Below, piece by piece: positions 41,096 through 51,275 of a DNA stretch of 64,000 bases. Numbering within the stretch: position 1 is the first letter of the stretch; every line of letters starts with the position of its first letter. Under the pieces are notes generated by a model. It was not told where the DNA came from and did no database searches. It worked only from the letters and a program-made list of their open reading frames with translations. The stretch is from the NCBI GenBank assembly GCA_900457075.1, contig UGYN01000002.1, positions 4,774,001-4,838,000 of the forward strand, written 5' to 3'. A program made the position numbers and the translations under genes. This DNA is from Serratia quinivorans (GTDB taxonomy: Bacteria; Pseudomonadota; Gammaproteobacteria; Enterobacterales; Enterobacteriaceae).

Positions 41096-41119
41096 GGGCT
41101 TAGCAAGCTAAGCCCCTAC
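41096..41119. repeat. 24-nt palindromic intergenic repeat, variant B
   Basis: GGGCTTAG-CAAG-CTAAGCCC followed by CTAC, in the gap before ycgM. It has the same frame as the element at 12200-12223 but a different palindromic centre. It has no T run, so it is not a standard terminator. Confidence 0.45.
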
Positions 41120-41140
41120 ATGATTGTAGGGAGATGCGGT

Positions 41141-41797
41141 ATGTATCAACATAGAGACTGGCAGGGTTCATTACTTGATTTTCCGGTAAACAAAGTGGTT
41201 TGTGTCGGCAGTAACTACGCCGATCATATTAAGGAAATGGGTAGTGCGACCTCGGCAGAGCCGGTAGTGTTTATCAAGCCTGAAACGGCGCTGTGCGATA
41301 TCCGCCAGCCGGTGGCGATCCCCAAAGAGTTCGGTTCGGTACATCATGAAGTGGAACTGGCAGTGTTGATTGGCACGCCGTTAAAACAGGCTAATGAAGA
41401 TCGAGTGGCTCGGGCTATCGCCGGTTACGGTGTTGCGCTGGATTTGACGCTGCGTGAGCTGCAGGCGGGGTTCAAGAAGGCCGGGCAGCCTTGGGAAAAA
41501 GCCAAGGGTTTTGACGGCTCTTGCCCGATCTCCGGTTTTATTCCGGTGGCAGAGTTTGGCGATCCGCAAAATGCCGAGCTGTCACTGACGGTCAATGACC
41601 AGGTGCGTCAGCAGGGCAATACTCGCGATATGATCACCCCGATCCTGCCGCTGATCAGCTATATGAGCCGTTTCTTCACGCTGCGCGCAGGTGACATTAT
41701 TCTTACCGGTACTCCGCAAGGCGTTGGCCCGATGAGCTCAGGCGACATGCTGAAAATCACACTCAACGGTAAATCATTAACGACTCGCGTGATTTAA
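41141..41797 (+). CDS. ycgM: YcgM, fumarylacetoacetate hydrolase family protein
   Basis: A 218-residue FAH-superfamily enzyme; relatives cleave or decarboxylate beta-keto acids with a divalent metal. It has KVVCVGSNYADHIKEMGS, FIKPETALCD and the metal-binding HHEVELAVLIG (His/Glu) plus ILTGTPQGVGP. I chose ATG 41141 (MYQHRDWQG), as in E. coli, with AGGGAGATG upstream. The physiological substrate is not readable from sequence. Confidence 0.94.
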   Translation: MYQHRDWQGSLLDFPVNKVVCVGSNYADHIKEMGSATSAEPVVFIKPETALCDIRQPVAIPKEFGSVHHEVELAVLIGTPLKQANEDRVARAIAGYGVALDLTLRELQAGFKKAGQPWEKAKGFDGSCPISGFIPVAEFGDPQNAELSLTVNDQVRQQGNTRDMITPILPLISYMSRFFTLRAGDIILTGTPQGVGPMSSGDMLKITLNGKSLTTRVI

Positions 41798-41814
41798 AGC
41801 CAGGCAAGACGCAC

Positions 41815-41840
41815 TAAAAAAGGCCCCATGGGGCCTTTTG
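41815..41840. terminator. Bidirectional terminator after ycgM
   Basis: An AAAAAAGGCCCCATGGGGCCTTTTG perfect palindrome with A and T flanks between convergent genes. Confidence 0.85.
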
Positions 41841-41871
41841 TCTTTTCTTCGGTTAGGGGCGGGCAAAGTGC

Positions 41872-42120
41872 TTATTTACGGCCCAGCAAGAAACCGAAAA
41901 CAATCCCGACTGCAGCGGCGATAGCCACGCCGGCAAGTGGGTTGGATTCAACCTGAGTCCGCACCGTATCAGCCGCATCGCGAGCCGCGTAGCTGGCCTG
42001 AGAGGCATATTTGCGGGCTGCGCCTTTAACCTGATGATCCGGCGAGTCCGTTGCCTTACCAAAGGCTTCTTCAACGGCACCGGCAGCTTCATTGACCTTG
42101 TCTTCTGCTTTTCCAAACAT
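41872..42120 (-). CDS. ElaB/YqjD-like DUF883 membrane-anchored protein
   Basis: An 82-residue protein whose last 20 residues (GVAIAAAVGIVFGFLLGRK) form a C-terminal membrane anchor, as in ElaB/YqjD/YgaM proteins that attach to the inner membrane and bind ribosomes in stationary phase. The N-terminal half (KAEDKVNEAAGAVEEAFGKA) is helical and CsbD-like. I chose ATG 42120 with AGGGAGCC upstream; the frame extends to 42162. No specific orthologue is assigned. Confidence 0.8.
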   Translation of the reverse strand: MFGKAEDKVNEAAGAVEEAFGKATDSPDHQVKGAARKYASQASYAARDAADTVRTQVESNPLAGVAIAAAVGIVFGFLLGRK

Positions 42121-42528
42121 ACTTGGCTCCCTATCTCGGTTATAAAGGCGAACATTAAACATAGCAGGATTATGCCGTTCCTGGCGGCAAAAAGTGCTTT
42201 ATAAGATGAATCTTAGCGGTGAGTTGAAGCGTTGGCCGGCAATAATCCTGGGGTAAACGAAAGGGTGATAGGCCTGTGATTTGTACGTATAATTAAGCGA
42301 TACGAGCCGTGTTGTTTTCCACCGAAAGCTCACAAAAATTGGCCGATGGTCATGACGCTTAATGCTGAATACTGTTGTTTTAAATAGCATTTTTTTTAAA
42401 CAGATATATTGTTATCGCTATGATTATATTGTGTTTTCAGCCTTTCCATTTGGTTGGGATATCTATATAGTGCATCCTCAAAACCTGTACGCAGGTTATC
42501 TATTCATTTACCTATACCGGACGCGAAC
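42121..42528. other. Intergenic region upstream of ycgN
   Basis: About 400 bp with no gene that I can support. AT-rich from 42270 on, with T and A tracts and TATAT steps suggesting the ycgN promoter region; no recognised operator. Confidence 0.4.
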
Positions 42529-42975
42529 ATGTCACAAACCCCTTTTTGGCAACAAAAAACGCTGGCGGAAATGTCAGAACAAGAGTGGGAATCGCTGTGC
42601 GACGGTTGTGGGCAATGCTGTCTGAATAAGCTGATCGACGAAGATACCGACGAGATTTATTTCACCAACGTAGCCTGTGACCAGTTGAATATTAAATCGT
42701 GCCAGTGCCGCAACTATGAACGTCGCTTTGAGCTGGAAGAAGACTGCATCAAGTTGACGCGTGAAAACCTCACGACGTTTGACTGGTTGCCACCGACCTG
42801 CGCATATCGCCTGATTGGCGAAGGCAAACCGTTATTCTCCTGGCACCCACTGGTTAGCGGTTCCAAGGCGGCGATGCACGGTGAGCGCATTACGGTGCGG
42901 CATATTGCGGTACGTGAAAGTGAGGTGGTGGACTGGCAGGACCACATCATGAACAAACCTAGCTGGGCGCGATAA
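42529..42975 (+). CDS. ycgN: YcgN, UPF0260 Cys-cluster protein
   Basis: A 148-residue UPF0260 protein with a Cys-rich cluster: [10 protein letters not shown] near residues 24-33 and further Cys in [16 protein letters not shown] and PPTCAYRL, suggesting a bound metal or Fe-S centre. I chose ATG 42529 (MSQTPFWQQ); the frame extends upstream to 42454 without support. Function is unknown. Confidence 0.92.
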   Translation: MSQTPFWQQKTLAEMSEQEWESLCDGCGQCCLNKLIDEDTDEIYFTNVACDQLNIKSCQCRNYERRFELEEDCIKLTRENLTTFDWLPPTCAYRLIGEGKPLFSWHPLVSGSKAAMHGERITVRHIAVRESEVVDWQDHIMNKPSWAR

Positions 42976-43331
42976 ACGAAAAAAGCCCCTGCAAAGAAGA
43001 GGGGCAAGACACACAACAACACCAGGGAAATCGTTAATACTAACTTGCGGATACTATAAGGTTTTTGCGGCCAAACTTCATCAAAATATCGATGCAATAA
43101 TGCATCACTATGATGAGTTTTTTTGTATAAGGTGGGTGCGAGCAGATAAGTTGTTCCGTTATAGTACGATTTTATAGCGGAAAAGTGAGATTGTAATCCC
43201 GCGAATAAGACGTTTTCCCCCGCTAACTTAATGTTATGTAAATTACGTGCTAAATCTTGCCCGGATGCTTCTTTTTATACAGAAGGTTAGGTAGTTTGAC
43301 CGCTCTCACGCTAAGTTCCGAGAGTAAAATA
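42976..43331. other. ycgN to 23-aa ORF gap
   Basis: About 355 bp with no gene. A GCCCCT/AGGGGC stem at about 42986-43005 has an A run on its left only. AT-rich beyond 43060, with several TATAAT-like elements that could drive the small gene at 43332. Confidence 0.35.
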
Positions 43332-43403
43332 ATGAAAATGATACGTCTGTTTGCCGTCGCTGGGGCACTGATAGTGCTCGTTTATTACCTTACGCACACT
43401 TGA
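43332..43403 (+). CDS. Putative 23-aa membrane peptide
   Basis: ATG 43332 opens a 23-codon frame: MKMIRLFAVAGALIVLVYY then THT-type polar end and TGA. One membrane helix with a basic N-terminus. GAGAG sits 8 nt before the ATG, and a strong terminator follows 37 nt after the stop, so the segment looks like a complete small transcription unit. I do not recognise the peptide; it could also be a small RNA with a chance ORF. Confidence 0.5.
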   Translation: MKMIRLFAVAGALIVLVYYLTHT

Positions 43404-43438
43404 TATCGCTTTATCTCTGAAGAGTCTCCTCAACTCCA

Positions 43439-43470
43439 TAAAAAACGGCGCCCTGAGGCGCCGTTTTTTA
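43439..43470. terminator. Bidirectional terminator before dsbB
   Basis: An AAAAACGGCGCC-CTGA-GGCGCCGTTTTTT hairpin with A and T runs serves the dsbB transcript and the small + strand unit. Confidence 0.9.
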
Positions 43471-43481
43471 TTCGGGTATGC

Positions 43482-44012
43482 TTAACGACCAAACAGGTCA
43501 CGTCGACGCGGGCGCACAAACTGCGCGATCAACACAATGATGGCGAAAAGCAGATAAGCCGTGAAGATACCCACCAGCCACTGCGGCATCTCCAGAGTCA
43601 GAAACTCCCATTGACGCACTGAACAGTCACCGGACGCGTGAAACACGGCAGGCAGCCACTTATCCAGCGGCAGCCAAGATGGGAAGCTGACAAAGAAATC
43701 ACAGGTATTAAACGGCGAAGGATGCAGTTGGATCATGGTGTGTTTCCATGCCAATTGCAGGCCTTCCCAGGCGCTGTAAATCCACAGCAGGATAGCGGCA
43801 TAACGCAGTGGCGTTTTCGGTGCGATGGCACCGAGCAGCGAGGCGCCCAGAATGCCAAACAGCGCACAGCGTTCGTAAATGCACATCACACAGGGTTGCA
43901 GCAGCATTACGTGCTGAAAGTAGAGAGCAACTAATTCCAGCACCAGCGCAGTCAGGGCCATCAACAGCCAAGCACCGCGCCCCTGCGAGCAGCGGTTAAA
44001 GAATTGCAACAT
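43482..44012 (-). CDS. dsbB: DsbB, disulfide bond oxidoreductase
   Basis: A 176-residue inner-membrane protein with four helices that reoxidises DsbA and passes electrons to quinone. Both periplasmic Cys pairs are present: CVMC (after VMLLQP) and the Cys in FNTCDFF with the Cys in [11 protein letters not shown] chose ATG 44012 ([13 protein letters not shown]), as in E. coli; the frame extends to 44066. Downstream of nhaB, as in E. coli. Confidence 0.96.
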   Translation of the reverse strand: MLQFFNRCSQGRGAWLLMALTALVLELVALYFQHVMLLQPCVMCIYERCALFGILGASLLGAIAPKTPLRYAAILLWIYSAWEGLQLAWKHTMIQLHPSPFNTCDFFVSFPSWLPLDKWLPAVFHASGDCSVRQWEFLTLEMPQWLVGIFTAYLLFAIIVLIAQFVRPRRRDLFGR

Positions 44013-44136
44013 ATATTTATTCTTCCATGCAGTAAGCAATTGAACTGGCAGTGTAAACCAATTCAACTCTGCTGCCAGCTACCTGAGCCTGTTTCAGCAC
44101 AAAAATAGTCGCTGACAGCGGAGTGGGTTAACAGGG

Positions 44137-45717
44137 TCAGTGTGTAGCGGCTTCAATCGATGGCAGCGTGAGCCAATGCCACTGGGTCAGCAGGTCAGTC
44201 GCAGGTGCCAGTGTAAACTGGACGCACAGCAGACCCACCAGGGTTAATACCACAGTATAGGGTAAAGCCATCCATACCATCCGCCCGTAAGACAAACGCA
44301 CCAGCGGTGCCAGCGCAGAGGTCAGCAGGAACAGGAAAGCCGCCTGACCATTCGGCGTGGCGACCGATGGCAGATTGGTGCCGGTATTAATAGCGACCGC
44401 CAGCATTTCGAACTGCTTCAGGGAAATCACACCGTTTTCAAATGCAGCACGGGCTTCATTGATGTATACCGTACCGACGAACACGTTGTCAGATACCGAA
44501 GACAGCAGGCCATTAAACAGATAAAACAGCGCCAGTTGTGAAGAGGGTTGCGCCTGCAGAACAAAATGAATAATCGGTGTAAACAGGTGTTGCTCAATAA
44601 TTACTGCCACCACGGTGAAAAATACCGTCAGTAGCGCGGTAAAAGGCAGTGCCTCCTGGAAGGCCTTACCGATGGCGTGTTCATCGGTGACGCCGCACAG
44701 TGAAGTGGCGAGAATAATGACCGAAAGACCAATCAGGCCTACTTCCGCCAGATGAAAGGCCAGCGCCACCACCAACCAAATGCCGATTAGCGCCTGAACG
44801 ACCAATCTGACCTGTTCTTGTTTACTGCGTCCGGCGGTAGCCTGGCGGTCAAACTCGGTCAGTACCTCACGTACGCGTTCCGGCAGTTTTGCTCCGTAGC
44901 CGAAGACGCCGAAGCGTTCGAGCAGTAAGCAAACCAGCAGGCCGCACGCAAACACCGGCAGGGTAACCGGCGCCATGCGCAGGAAGAAGTCAACAAATCC
45001 CCAGCCGGCGCTTTTGGCAATAATCAGGTTCTGCGGTTCACCCACCATGGTCATCACGCCGCCCAGCGCGGTACCGACGCCTGCGTGCATCAGCAGGCTG
45101 CGCAAGAAGGCGCGGAACTGCTCGAGCGTCTGTTTGTGATCGTCACTGACCAGGGTGCTATCGTCACCGACATCAATATTACCGTCATTACCGTCAGAAC
45201 GGTTTGAAGCCACGTTGTGGTAGATCGAATAAAATCCGGTAGCGACGCTGATAACCACCGCAACGACCGTCAATGCATCGAGGAAGGCTGACAGCAGCGC
45301 CGCCGCAAAACAGAATGCCAAAGAAAGCAGCATTTTTGAGCGGATGTTGAGCAGTAGCTTGGTGAAAACGAACAGCAGCAACTGCTTCATAAAGTAGATG
45401 CCGGCTACCATAAAGATCAGCAGCAGCAGCACTTCCAGATTATGGGCAATTTCCTCACCCACCCGATCGGGGCTGGTCATGCCGATCAGCACTGACTCAA
45501 TGGCCAGCAGACCACCCGGCAGCAGTGGGTAGCACTTCAGCGCCATTGCCAGGGTAAAGATAAATTCGACTACTAACAGCCAACCCGCAATGAACGGATC
45601 GACCAGGAAGAAAACCAGTGGGTTGACCACCAGGAAAACCAGAATGGCCAGTTTGTACCAGTCTGGTGATTGCCCGAGGAAGTTTTTCACCAGGGCACTG
45701 CGAAAGGTCGTTTCCAT
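44137..45717 (-). CDS. nhaB: NhaB Na+/H+ antiporter
   Basis: A 526-residue multi-spanning antiporter exporting Na+ against H+. About a dozen hydrophobic helices; the sequence [18 protein letters not shown] at the N-terminus and [23 protein letters not shown] are diagnostic for NhaB. Slightly longer than E. coli NhaB because of a longer polar loop ([12 protein letters not shown], near residue 180). Divergent from fadR and upstream of dsbB. Confidence 0.96.
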   Translation of the reverse strand: METTFRSALVKNFLGQSPDWYKLAILVFLVVNPLVFFLVDPFIAGWLLVVEFIFTLAMALKCYPLLPGGLLAIESVLIGMTSPDRVGEEIAHNLEVLLLLIFMVAGIYFMKQLLLFVFTKLLLNIRSKMLLSLAFCFAAALLSAFLDALTVVAVVISVATGFYSIYHNVASNRSDGNDGNIDVGDDSTLVSDDHKQTLEQFRAFLRSLLMHAGVGTALGGVMTMVGEPQNLIIAKSAGWGFVDFFLRMAPVTLPVFACGLLVCLLLERFGVFGYGAKLPERVREVLTEFDRQATAGRSKQEQVRLVVQALIGIWLVVALAFHLAEVGLIGLSVIILATSLCGVTDEHAIGKAFQEALPFTALLTVFFTVVAVIIEQHLFTPIIHFVLQAQPSSQLALFYLFNGLLSSVSDNVFVGTVYINEARAAFENGVISLKQFEMLAVAINTGTNLPSVATPNGQAAFLFLLTSALAPLVRLSYGRMVWMALPYTVVLTLVGLLCVQFTLAPATDLLTQWHWLTLPSIEAATH

Positions 45718-45900
45718 TATGCGTTACACGTCCTGAAAATAAGTTGTCTCATACTAGCCTAACAATGCCGCCGGGGCAGATGCAATAAGGGCTTGCTTTA
45801 CGATGAGAAATTTCTCTAAGCGGTGTTTTTGCACGTTTTTTGCCACTTTATGCACAGTTTCGTTCAATGTTTTTCGCTCACGCTAGGTCATGCAATAGCG

Positions 45901-45917
45901 ATCTGGTATGATCAGCC
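45901..45917. promoter_or_regulatory. FadR-like operator upstream of fadR
   Basis: ATCTGGTATGATCAGCC matches 13 of 17 positions of the E. coli fadBA-type FadR site (ATCTGGTACGACCAGAT) as I remember it. It lies 43-59 nt before the fadR start, in the nhaB/fadR divergent gap, consistent with autoregulation. Confidence 0.6.
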
Positions 45918-45959
45918 GACTACTATTACTGATTATCGTCGCTACGGAACGTCAAACAC

Positions 45960-46679
45960 ATGGTCATAAAGGCGCAGAGTCCTGCCGGTTTCGCGGAAGA
46001 ATACATTATCGAGAGTATCTGGAATAATCGCTTCCCTCCTGGCACTATTTTGCCCGCGGAGCGTGAGCTTTCAGAACTGATTGGTGTCACGCGCACCACG
46101 TTACGTGAAGTTTTACAACGCCTGGCGCGTGATGGCTGGTTGACCATTCAGCATGGCAAACCGACCAAAGTAAATAATTTCTGGGAAACATCCGGCCTCA
46201 ATATTCTTGAGACGGTGGCACGCCTCGACCATCAGAGCGTTCCACAATTGATCGACAACCTGCTGTCTGTGCGAACCAATATTGCGGCGATCTTTATTCG
46301 CGCAGCGGTGCGTAACCATCCAGAGGCCGCTCAGGAAGTGTTGGCGAAAGCCACTCAGGTGGAAGATCAGGCGGATGCTTTCAACCTGTTGGACTACGAA
46401 ATTTTCCGTGGTCTGGCGTTTGCTTCCGGCAACCCGATTTACGGTCTGATCTTCAACGGTCTGAAAGGCTTGTATACCCGCGTTGGCCGTTACTACTTCT
46501 CAAACCCGGAGTCTCGCAAACTGGCGCTGACTTTCTATAGCAAGCTGTCGACGCTGTGCCATGAGAAGTCATACGATCAGGTAATGGACTGCGTGCGTAA
46601 CTACGGTAAAGATAGCGGCGCCATTTGGCAAAGCATGCAAGGCACGATGCCAAGCGATCTGACCGAAGCCCGTCGTTAA
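45960..46679 (+). CDS. fadR: FadR, fatty acid metabolism regulator
   Basis: A 239-residue GntR-family regulator that represses fad genes and activates fab genes, released from DNA by long-chain acyl-CoA. The winged helix ([25 protein letters not shown], residues about 31-55) is followed by an all-helical acyl-CoA domain ([36 protein letters not shown]). FadR operator-like sequences occur in this window at fadD and at its own promoter. Confidence 0.97.
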   Translation: MVIKAQSPAGFAEEYIIESIWNNRFPPGTILPAERELSELIGVTRTTLREVLQRLARDGWLTIQHGKPTKVNNFWETSGLNILETVARLDHQSVPQLIDNLLSVRTNIAAIFIRAAVRNHPEAAQEVLAKATQVEDQADAFNLLDYEIFRGLAFASGNPIYGLIFNGLKGLYTRVGRYYFSNPESRKLALTFYSKLSTLCHEKSYDQVMDCVRNYGKDSGAIWQSMQGTMPSDLTEARR

Positions 46680-46696
46680 CCTCAACACCGCATTAC

Positions 46697-46735
46697 GTAA
46701 AAGGGGCGCCATTTGGCGCCCCTTTAGTTTTTAGT
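46697..46735. terminator. Bidirectional terminator between fadR and ycgB
   Basis: An AAAAGGGGCGCC-ATTT-GGCGCCCCTTT hairpin between convergent genes, followed by TTTTT on the + strand. Confidence 0.85.
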
Positions 46736-46747
46736 TATTGAACAGTC

Positions 46748-48283
46748 TTACAGCGGTGTTGGGCGCGGTGGGCAACGCTCCAACAGCTCGACGCTGCCGT
46801 CTTCGTTCTGTTGCTCCAAAATAATGTCGAAGCCCCACAGACGGTGCAGGTGTTTCATCACTTCACGCCGACTTTTATCCAGCGGGGCGCGATCCTGCGG
46901 GATATAACGCAACGTTAATGAACGGTCACCGCGTAAATCTACATTCCAGATCTGTATGTTCGGTTCGTGGTCGCTCAGATTATATTGCGCCGACAGCTCC
47001 TGACGGATTGCGCGGTAACCGGCTTCATCATGGATCGCGGCTATTTCCAGGTAGTTATTGCGATCGTCATCCAGTACGGTGAACAGCCGGAAATCACGCA
47101 TGATCTTCGGCGACAGGAACTGGCTGATAAAGCTTTCATCCTTGAAGTCACGCATGGCGAAGTGAAGTGTTTCCAGCCAGTCTTTACCGGCGATGTCCGG
47201 GAACCAGTAACGATCTTCTTCCGTCGGCGACTGGCAGATGCGCTTGATGTCCTGGAACATGGCAAAGCCCAGTGCGTAAGGGTTAATGCCGTTGTAATAA
47301 GGGCTGTTGTAAGGCGGTTGATAAACCACGTTGGTATGGCTGTGCAAAAATTCCAGCATAAAACGTTCGGTTACCCGGCCCTCGTCGTACAGATGATTGA
47401 GGATGGTGTAGTGCCAGAATGTCGCCCAGCCTTCGTTCATCACCTGGGTTTGTTTCTGCGGATAAAAATACTGACTCACTTTGCGCACGATGCGCAGAAT
47501 CTCACGCTGCCAGGGTTCCAGCAACGGAGCATTCTTCTCCATAAAGTAGAGGATGTTTTCCTGCGGTTCGCTCGGATAGCGGCGCGCCTGCTCAGGTGCC
47601 TCTTCACGTTCAACCCGTGGCAGGGTCTTCCACAGCGTGTTTACCTGGCTTTGCAGGTACTCTTCGCGGCTTTTTTGCCGGGCAGTTTCTTCGACCAGTG
47701 AAATTTTCTGCGGCCGTTTGTAACGGTCCACGCCGTAGTTCATCAACGCATGGCAAGAGTCCAGCAGCCTCTCCACCTCTTCAACGCCGTAGCGCTCTTC
47801 GCACTGGCTGATGTAGTGGCGGGCGAACAGCAGGTAATCGACAATCGAACTGGCGTCGGTCCAACTGCGGAACAGGTAGTTATTCTTGAAGAAGGAATTG
47901 TGCCCATAGCAGGCGTGCGCCATCACCAAAGCCTGCATGGTGATGGTGTTTTCTTCCATCAGGTAGGCGATGCAGGGGTTGGAGTTGATCACAATCTCAT
48001 AGGCCAGGCCCTGTTGCCCATGCTTATAGCGCTGCTCGGTCTCAATGAATTTTTTACCGAATGACCAATGGGTGTAGTTAATCGGCATGCCGACGCTGGA
48101 ATAAGCGTCCATCATCTGCTCTGAGGTAATGACCTCGATCTGATGCGGGTAGGTGTCGAGCTTGTAATGTTTGGCTACGCGATCGATGTGCTCCAGATAC
48201 ACCTGCAGCAACTCGAACGTCCAGTCCGGTCCATCGCTCAGACGTTTATCTTCCTTGACCTTATCATGTGTTGAAGTAGTCAT
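46748..48283 (-). CDS. ycgB: YcgB, SpoVR family protein
   Basis: A 511-residue SpoVR-family protein. In E. coli it is a stationary-phase (sigma-S) gene; the biochemical role is unknown. Diagnostic blocks are GPDWTFELLQVYLEHIDRVA at the N-terminus, MAHACYGHNSFFKNNYLF and VMNEGWATFWHYTILNHLYD, whose His/Glu pattern resembles a metalloprotein helix, plus NPYALGFAMFQDI. Neighbours match E. coli. Confidence 0.96.
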   Translation of the reverse strand: MTTSTHDKVKEDKRLSDGPDWTFELLQVYLEHIDRVAKHYKLDTYPHQIEVITSEQMMDAYSSVGMPINYTHWSFGKKFIETEQRYKHGQQGLAYEIVINSNPCIAYLMEENTITMQALVMAHACYGHNSFFKNNYLFRSWTDASSIVDYLLFARHYISQCEERYGVEEVERLLDSCHALMNYGVDRYKRPQKISLVEETARQKSREEYLQSQVNTLWKTLPRVEREEAPEQARRYPSEPQENILYFMEKNAPLLEPWQREILRIVRKVSQYFYPQKQTQVMNEGWATFWHYTILNHLYDEGRVTERFMLEFLHSHTNVVYQPPYNSPYYNGINPYALGFAMFQDIKRICQSPTEEDRYWFPDIAGKDWLETLHFAMRDFKDESFISQFLSPKIMRDFRLFTVLDDDRNNYLEIAAIHDEAGYRAIRQELSAQYNLSDHEPNIQIWNVDLRGDRSLTLRYIPQDRAPLDKSRREVMKHLHRLWGFDIILEQQNEDGSVELLERCPPRPTPL

Positions 48284-48821
48284 CAGCGCACCCTCGTTAT
48301 TACGGACCTTGCTCGAACGGCAGACCCTGTATCAATCGTAGCTCAATCTACGCAGAGGTAATAATGATATAAAGCTTAAAAATTCAACGATCTGTCGTTG
48401 GGAACCCACATGGAGAGCTACCGGGGAGCTTTTACCCTGAGTTTTTTCTGCTGGAACAGGATCTCACTCCTGCAAAGCGTTATATCAGTAAAGTTGCTAT
48501 TTTGTAGTTTATTACTCTGTGGTATTGGCGCTGTTTCATTTTTATATTCTGTTAAATCCTTGTTGCTTTCTTGGCTTTTACTTGGTGCTATCAATGCAGT
48601 CATTGACTGCACATCGGCCTGTGTTTCGCTCTCAAATCCTCCTTTCACCGCATCTTATCGCTATTTATAGGTAGCTATTGCAAAAGAGACGGGCATGAAC
48701 GATAAATTAATTGTGAATGTTGTCACGTTTGATGACGAAGATGTTGGACGGATTTTTCCACTGAGTTAATTTCCTGTGAGCAGAAGATTATGCTTTGTGA
48801 AGCCTTAAGCTGGAGTCAGCG
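48284..48821. other. ycgB/dadA intergenic region
   Basis: About 540 bp. It must hold the ycgB promoter and the dadA regulatory region. A hydrophobic 86-codon frame from an ATG at 48410 (to 48670) and a 24-codon frame at 48695-48769 (starting MNDKLIVNVV) both lack good ribosome-binding sites and are not called as genes. The stretch is T-rich; no operator is recognised. Confidence 0.4.
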
Positions 48822-50126
48822 ATGCGAGTGGTAATTTTAGGTAGTGGAGTGGTGGGTGTTGCCAGCGCCTGGTATTTGGCGAAAGCGGGGCATGAGGTGA
48901 CGGTGATCGATCGTCAACCCGGCCCGGCGATGGAAACCAGTGCGGCGAATGCCGGTCAGATCTCACCGGGCTATGCGGCTCCGTGGGCTGCGCCTGGCGT
49001 GCCTTTGAAGGCGGTTAAATGGATGTTCCAGCGCCATGCGCCTTTGGCGGTTCGTCTGGACGGCAGCAGCTTCCAATTGAGCTGGATGTGGCAGATGCTC
49101 AAAAACTGCAACACCGAACACTACATGACCAATAAAGGGCGTATGGTGCGGCTGGCGGAATACAGTCGTGACTGTATCAAGGCGCTGCGCCAGGAAACCG
49201 GCATCCAGTATGAAGGCCGTCAGGGCGGGACGCTGCAACTGTTCCGTACCCAGCAACAGTTTGAAAGTGCGGCGAAAGACATCGCGGTGTTGGAAGATGC
49301 CGGCGTGCCCTACAAACTGCTGGAAGCCAGTCAGTTGGCCAGCGTTGAACCTGCACTTGCGCAGGTGGCACATAAGCTGACCGGTGGGCTGCAACTGCCT
49401 AACGATGAAACCGGCGACTGCCAACTCTTTACCCAGCAACTGGCCAAACTGGCGCAGCAGGCCGGAGTTACTTTCCTGTATAACCGCAGCGTCGATCGCC
49501 TGCTGGTAGAAGGGGACAAGATCAGCGGTGTGCAATGTGGCGGAGAAATCTTCAAAGCCGACAGCTACGTAGTGGCCTTTGGTTCTTATTCCACCGCGCT
49601 GTTGCGTGACCTGGTGTCGATCCCTGTCTATCCGCTGAAAGGCTACTCGCTGACCATTCCTATTACCGATGAGTCCGCCGCACCGTTCTCGACCGTGCTG
49701 GATGAAACTTACAAAATCGCCATTACCCGTTTCGATCAGCGTATTCGCGTCGGCGGCATGGCGGAAATCGTTGGTTTTAACACTCAGCTTGAACAAAAGC
49801 GTAGAGAGACGCTGGAGATGGTGGTGCGCGACCTTTACCCTAACGGTGGACGGGTGGAAGACGCTACCTTCTGGACTGGTTTGCGGCCGATGACGCCGGA
49901 CGGCACGCCAATTGTCGGCAAGACCTCGCTGAAAAATCTGTTCCTGAATACCGGCCACGGCACCCTGGGCTGGACCATGGCCTGTGGTTCCGGCCAACTG
50001 CTTTCCGATTTGATTTCCGGTATCACACCGGCCATTCCTTCAGACGATCTGGGAGTGGCACGTTACAGCGCCGGATTTCGCAGCCTCTACACCGGCCCCT
50101 TGAACGATGTGCATCCCGCGCGTTAA
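48822..50126 (+). CDS. dadA: D-amino acid dehydrogenase
   Basis: A 434-residue FAD-dependent membrane-associated dehydrogenase that oxidises D-alanine to pyruvate and ammonia. The N-terminal dinucleotide loop [21 protein letters not shown] (starts at residue 3) and the C-terminal [16 protein letters not shown] plus [16 protein letters not shown] are signatures. It works with DadX, which follows 72 bp downstream, to let L-alanine serve as a carbon source. Confidence 0.97.
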   Translation: MRVVILGSGVVGVASAWYLAKAGHEVTVIDRQPGPAMETSAANAGQISPGYAAPWAAPGVPLKAVKWMFQRHAPLAVRLDGSSFQLSWMWQMLKNCNTEHYMTNKGRMVRLAEYSRDCIKALRQETGIQYEGRQGGTLQLFRTQQQFESAAKDIAVLEDAGVPYKLLEASQLASVEPALAQVAHKLTGGLQLPNDETGDCQLFTQQLAKLAQQAGVTFLYNRSVDRLLVEGDKISGVQCGGEIFKADSYVVAFGSYSTALLRDLVSIPVYPLKGYSLTIPITDESAAPFSTVLDETYKIAITRFDQRIRVGGMAEIVGFNTQLEQKRRETLEMVVRDLYPNGGRVEDATFWTGLRPMTPDGTPIVGKTSLKNLFLNTGHGTLGWTMACGSGQLLSDLISGITPAIPSDDLGVARYSAGFRSLYTGPLNDVHPAR

Positions 50127-50198
50127 AAACCCTAATTTATAATGTTATTGTCACGGGCGTTGGCCCGTGACCGCATTTGCCGGCCCGTAGGAGTGCCC

Positions 50199-51272
50199 AT
50201 GCCTCGCCCGATTTCCGCCACGTTACACCTTGGCGCTTTTGAAAATAACCTGCAGGTGGTTCGCCGTTTCGCCCCCAAAGCCAAAGTCTGGTCGGTGGTC
50301 AAGGCCAATGCCTATGGTCACGGTATCAAACATGTCTGGCGCAGTCTGGCGCAGACCGACGGTTTTGCCTTGCTGGATCTGGCCGAAGCCATCTTGCTGC
50401 GTGAGTCCGGCTGGCAAGGACCGATTTTGTTGCTGGAAGGTTTTTTCAAGCCACAGGATTTGGCCCTGCTGGACCGCTATCGTTTGACGACCTCGGTACA
50501 CAGCGACTGGCAACTGGCGGCGATAGCCGAGGCCAAACTGTCGGCACCGCTGGATGTTTACCTGAAAGTGAACAGTGGCATGAACCGTCTGGGTTTTGCA
50601 CCGGAACGTTTGCACTCTATCTGGATGAAGGCTCAGGAGATCGGCAATATCGCCAGCCTGACGCTGATGAGTCATTTCGCCACCGCGGACGGTCCACAGG
50701 GCGTCGAGTCGCAAATGGCCAGCATAGAACGGGCGGCGAAGGGCATCACTTTGCCGCGCTGTCTGGCCAACTCTGCCGCTACGCTGTGGCACCCGCAAAC
50801 CCATGGCAGTTGGGTGCGGCCGGGCATTGTGCTCTATGGCGCTTCTCCAAGCGGCCAATGGCGTGACATTGCCGACAGCGGTCTGCAACCCACCATGACG
50901 CTGAGTAGCGAAATTATCGGTGTTCAAACGCTGAAATCCGGTGATCAGGTGGGTTATGGCTGGCGTTACCGCGCCGAGGGAGCGCAACGCATCGGCGTGG
51001 TAGCCTGTGGTTATGCCGATGGTTATCCGCGTCATGCGCAAACCGGTACGCCAGTCTGGGTGGACGGTGTGCTGACACGAACGTTAGGCACGGTTTCAAT
51101 GGATATGCTGGTGGTCGATCTGACGCCTTGCCCGCATGCGGGTATCGGGGCGGAAGTGGAACTGTGGGGGCGGCGCCTGCCGGTTGACGATGTCGCCACC
51201 GCGGCAGGTACGCTGGGTTATGAATTACTGACGGCGCTGGCCGCCAGAGTGCCAATCATCACCGAGGCGTAA
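50199..51272 (+). CDS. dadX: Catabolic alanine racemase DadX
   Basis: A 357-residue PLP-dependent racemase converting L- to D-alanine for DadA. The Schiff-base lysine is K35 in [10 protein letters not shown]; the second catalytic base Tyr is in [10 protein letters not shown], and [14 protein letters not shown] is conserved. I chose ATG 50199 (MPRPISATL), preceded by AGGAG; the frame extends to 50142. The dadAX pairing makes the catabolic isozyme, rather than Alr, the right call. Confidence 0.96.
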   Translation: MPRPISATLHLGAFENNLQVVRRFAPKAKVWSVVKANAYGHGIKHVWRSLAQTDGFALLDLAEAILLRESGWQGPILLLEGFFKPQDLALLDRYRLTTSVHSDWQLAAIAEAKLSAPLDVYLKVNSGMNRLGFAPERLHSIWMKAQEIGNIASLTLMSHFATADGPQGVESQMASIERAAKGITLPRCLANSAATLWHPQTHGSWVRPGIVLYGASPSGQWRDIADSGLQPTMTLSSEIIGVQTLKSGDQVGYGWRYRAEGAQRIGVVACGYADGYPRHAQTGTPVWVDGVLTRTLGTVSMDMLVVDLTPCPHAGIGAEVELWGRRLPVDDVATAAGTLGYELLTALAARVPIITEA

Positions 51273-51275
51273 ACC

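Noticed and set aside
42714..43097. 127-codon minus-strand frame with a hydrophobic N-terminus over the ycgN end
   Set aside because: Most of it is antisense to ycgN; the hydrophobic part has no ribosome-binding site.
48398..48670. Hydrophobic frame upstream of dadA (internal ATG at 48410)
   Set aside because: No Shine-Dalgarno sequence, T-rich composition, and no recognisable family. The layout could fit a two-helix protein, but support is too weak to call it.
48695..48769. 24-codon frame starting MNDKLIVNVV
   Set aside because: Acidic peptide with no clear ribosome-binding site or terminator; probably chance.
48963..49997. 344-codon minus-strand frame inside dadA
   Set aside because: Shadow of dadA; composition (His, Arg, Gln rich) is typical of antisense translation.
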